From assembly GCA_017880825.1 (NCBI GenBank), contig JADGRN010000010.1, positions 1 through 17,170 on the forward strand: 17,170 nt of DNA, in the 5' to 3' direction. The notes under the pieces were generated by a model. It was not told the DNA's origin. It did no database searches and was given only the letters and a program-made list of their open reading frames with translations. Below, one piece after another: positions 15,088 to 17,170 of this stretch; positions within the stretch are counted from its first letter, which is position 1; each line of letters starts with the position of its first letter. A program made the position numbers and the translations under genes. Source of the stretch: Methylophilaceae bacterium (GTDB taxonomy: Bacteria > Pseudomonadota > Gammaproteobacteria > Burkholderiales > Methylophilaceae).

Positions 15088-16797
15088 ATGGTGAGCATTG
15101 TTCAGCGCAGCTATGCAGCGCAATCTGTCACTAACTTAGTCCAGCATGGCATGCATCCGGTATTAAGCCGGGTGCTGGCCGCGCGCGGCGTTTGCAGCCC
15201 GGATCAGCTCGAATCTTCATTGAGCGGTCTGATTCCACCGGAGAAACTAACCAATAGCGGCGCGATGGCCCAATTGCTGGCTGATGCCATTGCCCAGCAT
15301 AAAAGTCTGCTGGTCATCGGCGATTACGACGCCGATGGTGCCACTGCCAGCGCAGTGGCGGTGCGCGGCTTGCGCAGCATGGGCGCCAATGTGGATTATC
15401 TGGTGCCGAACCGCTTTGAATATGGCTATGGGTTGACGCCGGAGATTGTCGCGCTCGCCGCGCAACGCAAACCCGACATCATCATTACCGTAGATAACGG
15501 CATCGCCAGCGTAGAGGGCGTGCGGGCGGCGAATGATCTCGGCATGGCGGTGCTGGTGACCGATCACCACCTGCCCGGAGACACCACTCCTGAGGCCGCC
15601 TGCATTTTGAACCCCAATCAGCACGGATGCGACTTTCCGAGCAAGAATCTGGCGGGGGTGGGCGTGATTTTCTATGCCATGCTGGCCTTGCGTGCTGAAT
15701 TGCGTTCGCGCGGAATTTTTGAGAACAAAGCAGAACCTAATCTGACTGAGTTGCTGGATTTGGTTGCATTGGGCACAGTGGCGGACCTGGTCAAACTGGA
15801 CGACAACAACCGCATACTGGTGGACCAGGGTTTGCGCCGCATCCGTGCCGCTAAGGGTTGCCCTGGCATCAGGGCATTGCTCAGGCTGGCCGGGCGTGAC
15901 CCTGCGCGCACCAGCGCACAAGACTTGGGCTTTAGCGTAGGCCCGCGCCTGAATGCGGCCGGTCGGCTGGACGACATGTCGCTCGGCATTGCCTGTTTGC
16001 TGACCGATGACGAGCGTGAAGCGCAGCGTATGGCGCAGCAATTGAACGAATTGAATCTGGCGCGGCGCAGTATAGAGGCGGACATGCAGGATACGGCCAA
16101 TCTTGCATTGGAAGAGATAGACGTGGCAGGCCGCTATAGCTTGAGCCTGTATGACCCGCAATGGCATCAGGGGGTGATTGGCATCCTCGCTTCGCGCATC
16201 AAGGAGCGCTACCACCGCCCGGTGATTGCTTTCGCCCAGGCTGGCAATGGCCAGGATGGGAAGCTCCAACTCAAAGGTTCTGGGCGTTCGATTAGCGGTC
16301 TGCATCTGCGGGATGCTTTGGATTTGCTTACCAAACGTCAACCTGAGTTAATAGTCAGTTTCGGCGGCCACGCCATGGCAGCGGGGTTAACCATACGCGA
16401 ATCGGACTTGAAGTTTTTTACCAGGGAATTTGAAGCGGTGGTTGGTGGCCTATTAACACCGGCTGATCTGGAATCGGTGATTGAGGTTGATGGCGCGTTG
16501 GCCGCCAGTGACCTCAACTGGTCAGTGGCTTGCGCGATTGAGCAGCAAGTCTGGGGGCAGGGCTTCCCGCTACCGGCTTTCTGCGATGAATTTGAGGTGC
16601 TGGAACAGCGTGTAGTGGGCGAGCGCCATTTGAAATTGATTTTAGCCAAGGGAGGGCAGCGCTTTGACGCCATCTTTTTTCAATATAGTGATTTCCTGCC
16701 CCAAAAGATAGTCGCGGTGTACCAATTGCAGACCAATCAATATAACGGCGCGCAAGGGGTACAGTTGAATTTACGCCATTGGGATGCGATTATCTAA
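15088..16797 (+). CDS. recJ: Single-stranded-DNA-specific 5'-3' exonuclease RecJ
   Basis: RecJ degrades single-stranded DNA from the 5' end in RecF-pathway recombination, mismatch repair and base excision repair. It is a Mn-dependent enzyme of the DHH superfamily. The 569-residue product is of normal length. The DHH domain shows DYDADG (79-84), TVDNG (from about 134) and the DHH motif in VTDHH (159-161). The linked DHHA1 domain carries GGHAMAAG (about 426-433), followed by the C-terminal OB-like region. The frame opens earlier at 15022, but that overlaps the rpfE-like gene; the ATG at 15088 gives MVSIVQRSYAAQSVTNLVQH, the usual family N-terminus, and lies one base after the upstream stop. There is no clear ribosome-binding site, in line with translational coupling. 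No T-rich terminator follows; an inverted-repeat element starts six bases downstream. Confidence 0.97.
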   Translation: MVSIVQRSYAAQSVTNLVQHGMHPVLSRVLAARGVCSPDQLESSLSGLIPPEKLTNSGAMAQLLADAIAQHKSLLVIGDYDADGATASAVAVRGLRSMGANVDYLVPNRFEYGYGLTPEIVALAAQRKPDIIITVDNGIASVEGVRAANDLGMAVLVTDHHLPGDTTPEAACILNPNQHGCDFPSKNLAGVGVIFYAMLALRAELRSRGIFENKAEPNLTELLDLVALGTVADLVKLDDNNRILVDQGLRRIRAAKGCPGIRALLRLAGRDPARTSAQDLGFSVGPRLNAAGRLDDMSLGIACLLTDDEREAQRMAQQLNELNLARRSIEADMQDTANLALEEIDVAGRYSLSLYDPQWHQGVIGILASRIKERYHRPVIAFAQAGNGQDGKLQLKGSGRSISGLHLRDALDLLTKRQPELIVSFGGHAMAAGLTIRESDLKFFTREFEAVVGGLLTPADLESVIEVDGALAASDLNWSVACAIEQQVWGQGFPLPAFCDEFEVLEQRVVGERHLKLILAKGGQRFDAIFFQYSDFLPQKIVAVYQLQTNQYNGAQGVQLNLRHWDAII

Positions 16798-16802
16798 GCC
16801 AG

Positions 16803-16896
16803 GGTAGTGCCTCAGTTTGAAATTCAAGCATCTTGAAATTGGCATGGTGAGGGCTATCAAGTTCAATGGCCTTGAGATTCAAACTGAGACGCTACC
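16803..16896. repeat. 94-base element with imperfect 26-base inverted termini (MITE-like or large hairpin)
   Basis: The left arm at 16803-16828 starts GGTAGTGCCTCAGTTTGAA, and the right arm at 16871-16896 ends TTCAAACTGAGACGCTACC. The two arms match as inverted repeats at 22 of 26 positions, with two more positions able to form G-U pairs. The 42-base middle contains a small TTCAAG-CAT-CTTGAA hairpin (16823-16837) that competes with the large one. There is no T-run after either arm, so it is a poor terminator. I see no obvious target duplication. The shape fits a small non-autonomous element or a palindromic intergenic repeat just after recJ. Confidence 0.6.
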
Positions 16897-17170
16897 AAAA
16901 ATTGCATGACATCTTTAAATTATCCAGATATCTTACTGTGATATAAGGGTATATGGTCTTCAAGCCCATGAAGAGGAAACAAAAATAGGAAAGCTTGAAT
17001 CGCTTTGGGACTGCTGAAAACATTTTGTCGTTGCCATAGCCCTTGTCGTCCAGACCGCAGCCTTGCGGACATGGCTGCTGCGGGTTTTGGGAGTACGCCT
17101 GCCCACCCGGCATGCTATCCGTCTATGACGAGAATAAGTTTGGTCGCGGGGGGTTATGGATAATCAGCTC
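16897..17170. other. Stretch downstream of recJ with no convincing gene
   Basis: From 16897 to the end, the first hundred or so bases are AT-rich and the rest more mixed, with an imperfect hairpin around CCGCAG/CTGCGG at about 17056-17089. A minus-strand frame (17113 to 16892) starts MPGGQAYSQNPQQPCPQGCG and would encode 73 residues with one hydrophobic patch, but its stop lies inside the inverted repeat and I do not recognise it. An ATG at 17156 behind a run of Gs may begin a gene beyond the right edge, but only five codons are visible. No RNA gene is recognised. Confidence 0.5.

Noticed and set aside
15247..16341. A 364-codon minus-strand frame inside recJ
   Set aside because: It is long only because of base composition; recJ on the plus strand has all DHH and DHHA1 motifs.
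17056..17094. CCGCAG...CTGCGG hairpin followed by TTTT as a terminator
   Set aside because: The stem is only six paired bases around a long loop and the T-run is short, so it is too weak to call.
16892..17113. Minus-strand 73-codon ORF after recJ
   Set aside because: It is not recognised, its stop lies inside the inverted-repeat arm, and there is no good ribosome-binding site; I leave it as unproven.
17156..17170. Possible start of a next gene (ATG GAT AAT CAG CTC)
   Set aside because: Only five codons are visible, and the G-run before it is too close to be a typical ribosome-binding site. In related genomes prfB can follow recJ, but this cannot be judged here.

Overview
The window looks like the chromosome of a betaproteobacterium, most likely of the Nitrosomonadales type (Gallionella, Methylophilaceae and relatives). 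This is inferred from the homodimeric AceE-type pyruvate dehydrogenase, the rpfE-recJ pair and the mix of neighbours, not from a marker gene. Genes are tightly packed, with many short gaps and start/stop overlaps. I see no rRNA, tRNA, CRISPR array or complete insertion sequence.

Layout. (1) 1-2993, minus: aceE followed by the 5' end of aceF, the E1 and E2 components of pyruvate dehydrogenase. (2) 3218-7134, plus: a divergent run of an M17 leucyl-aminopeptidase-like enzyme, a secreted M23 peptidase, an unlisted 55-residue membrane ORF whose ATG overlaps the M23 stop, and an MBL/beta-CASP RNA-processing-type hydrolase. (3) 7215-9375, minus: nnrS, a small cupin and a DUF488 protein, apparently one transcription unit linked to nitrosative or redox stress. 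(4) 9424-10398, minus: an exported protein combining a YHS-like domain with pentapeptide repeats, upstream of nnrS. (5) 10661-11299, plus: an exported glycine-zipper protein, preceded by a perfect TetR-type palindrome and followed by a strong bidirectional terminator. (6) 11396-14046, minus: sixA, an orphan ParA ATPase and a CYTH-CHAD protein. (7) 14130-16797, plus: an rpfE-like gene and recJ. (8) 16798-17170: no convincing gene, but a 94-bp element with 26-bp imperfect inverted termini.

The most interesting group is sixA-parA-CYTH/CHAD. CHAD domains bind polyphosphate, CYTH domains act on triphosphate or polyphosphate substrates, and orphan ParA ATPases position cellular cargo on the nucleoid. 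A reasonable but untested reading is a cassette that positions or manages polyphosphate granules. Other points of note are the small membrane ORF between the M23 and beta-CASP genes, a ten-codon minicistron linking cupin to DUF488, and the YHS/pentapeptide fusion.
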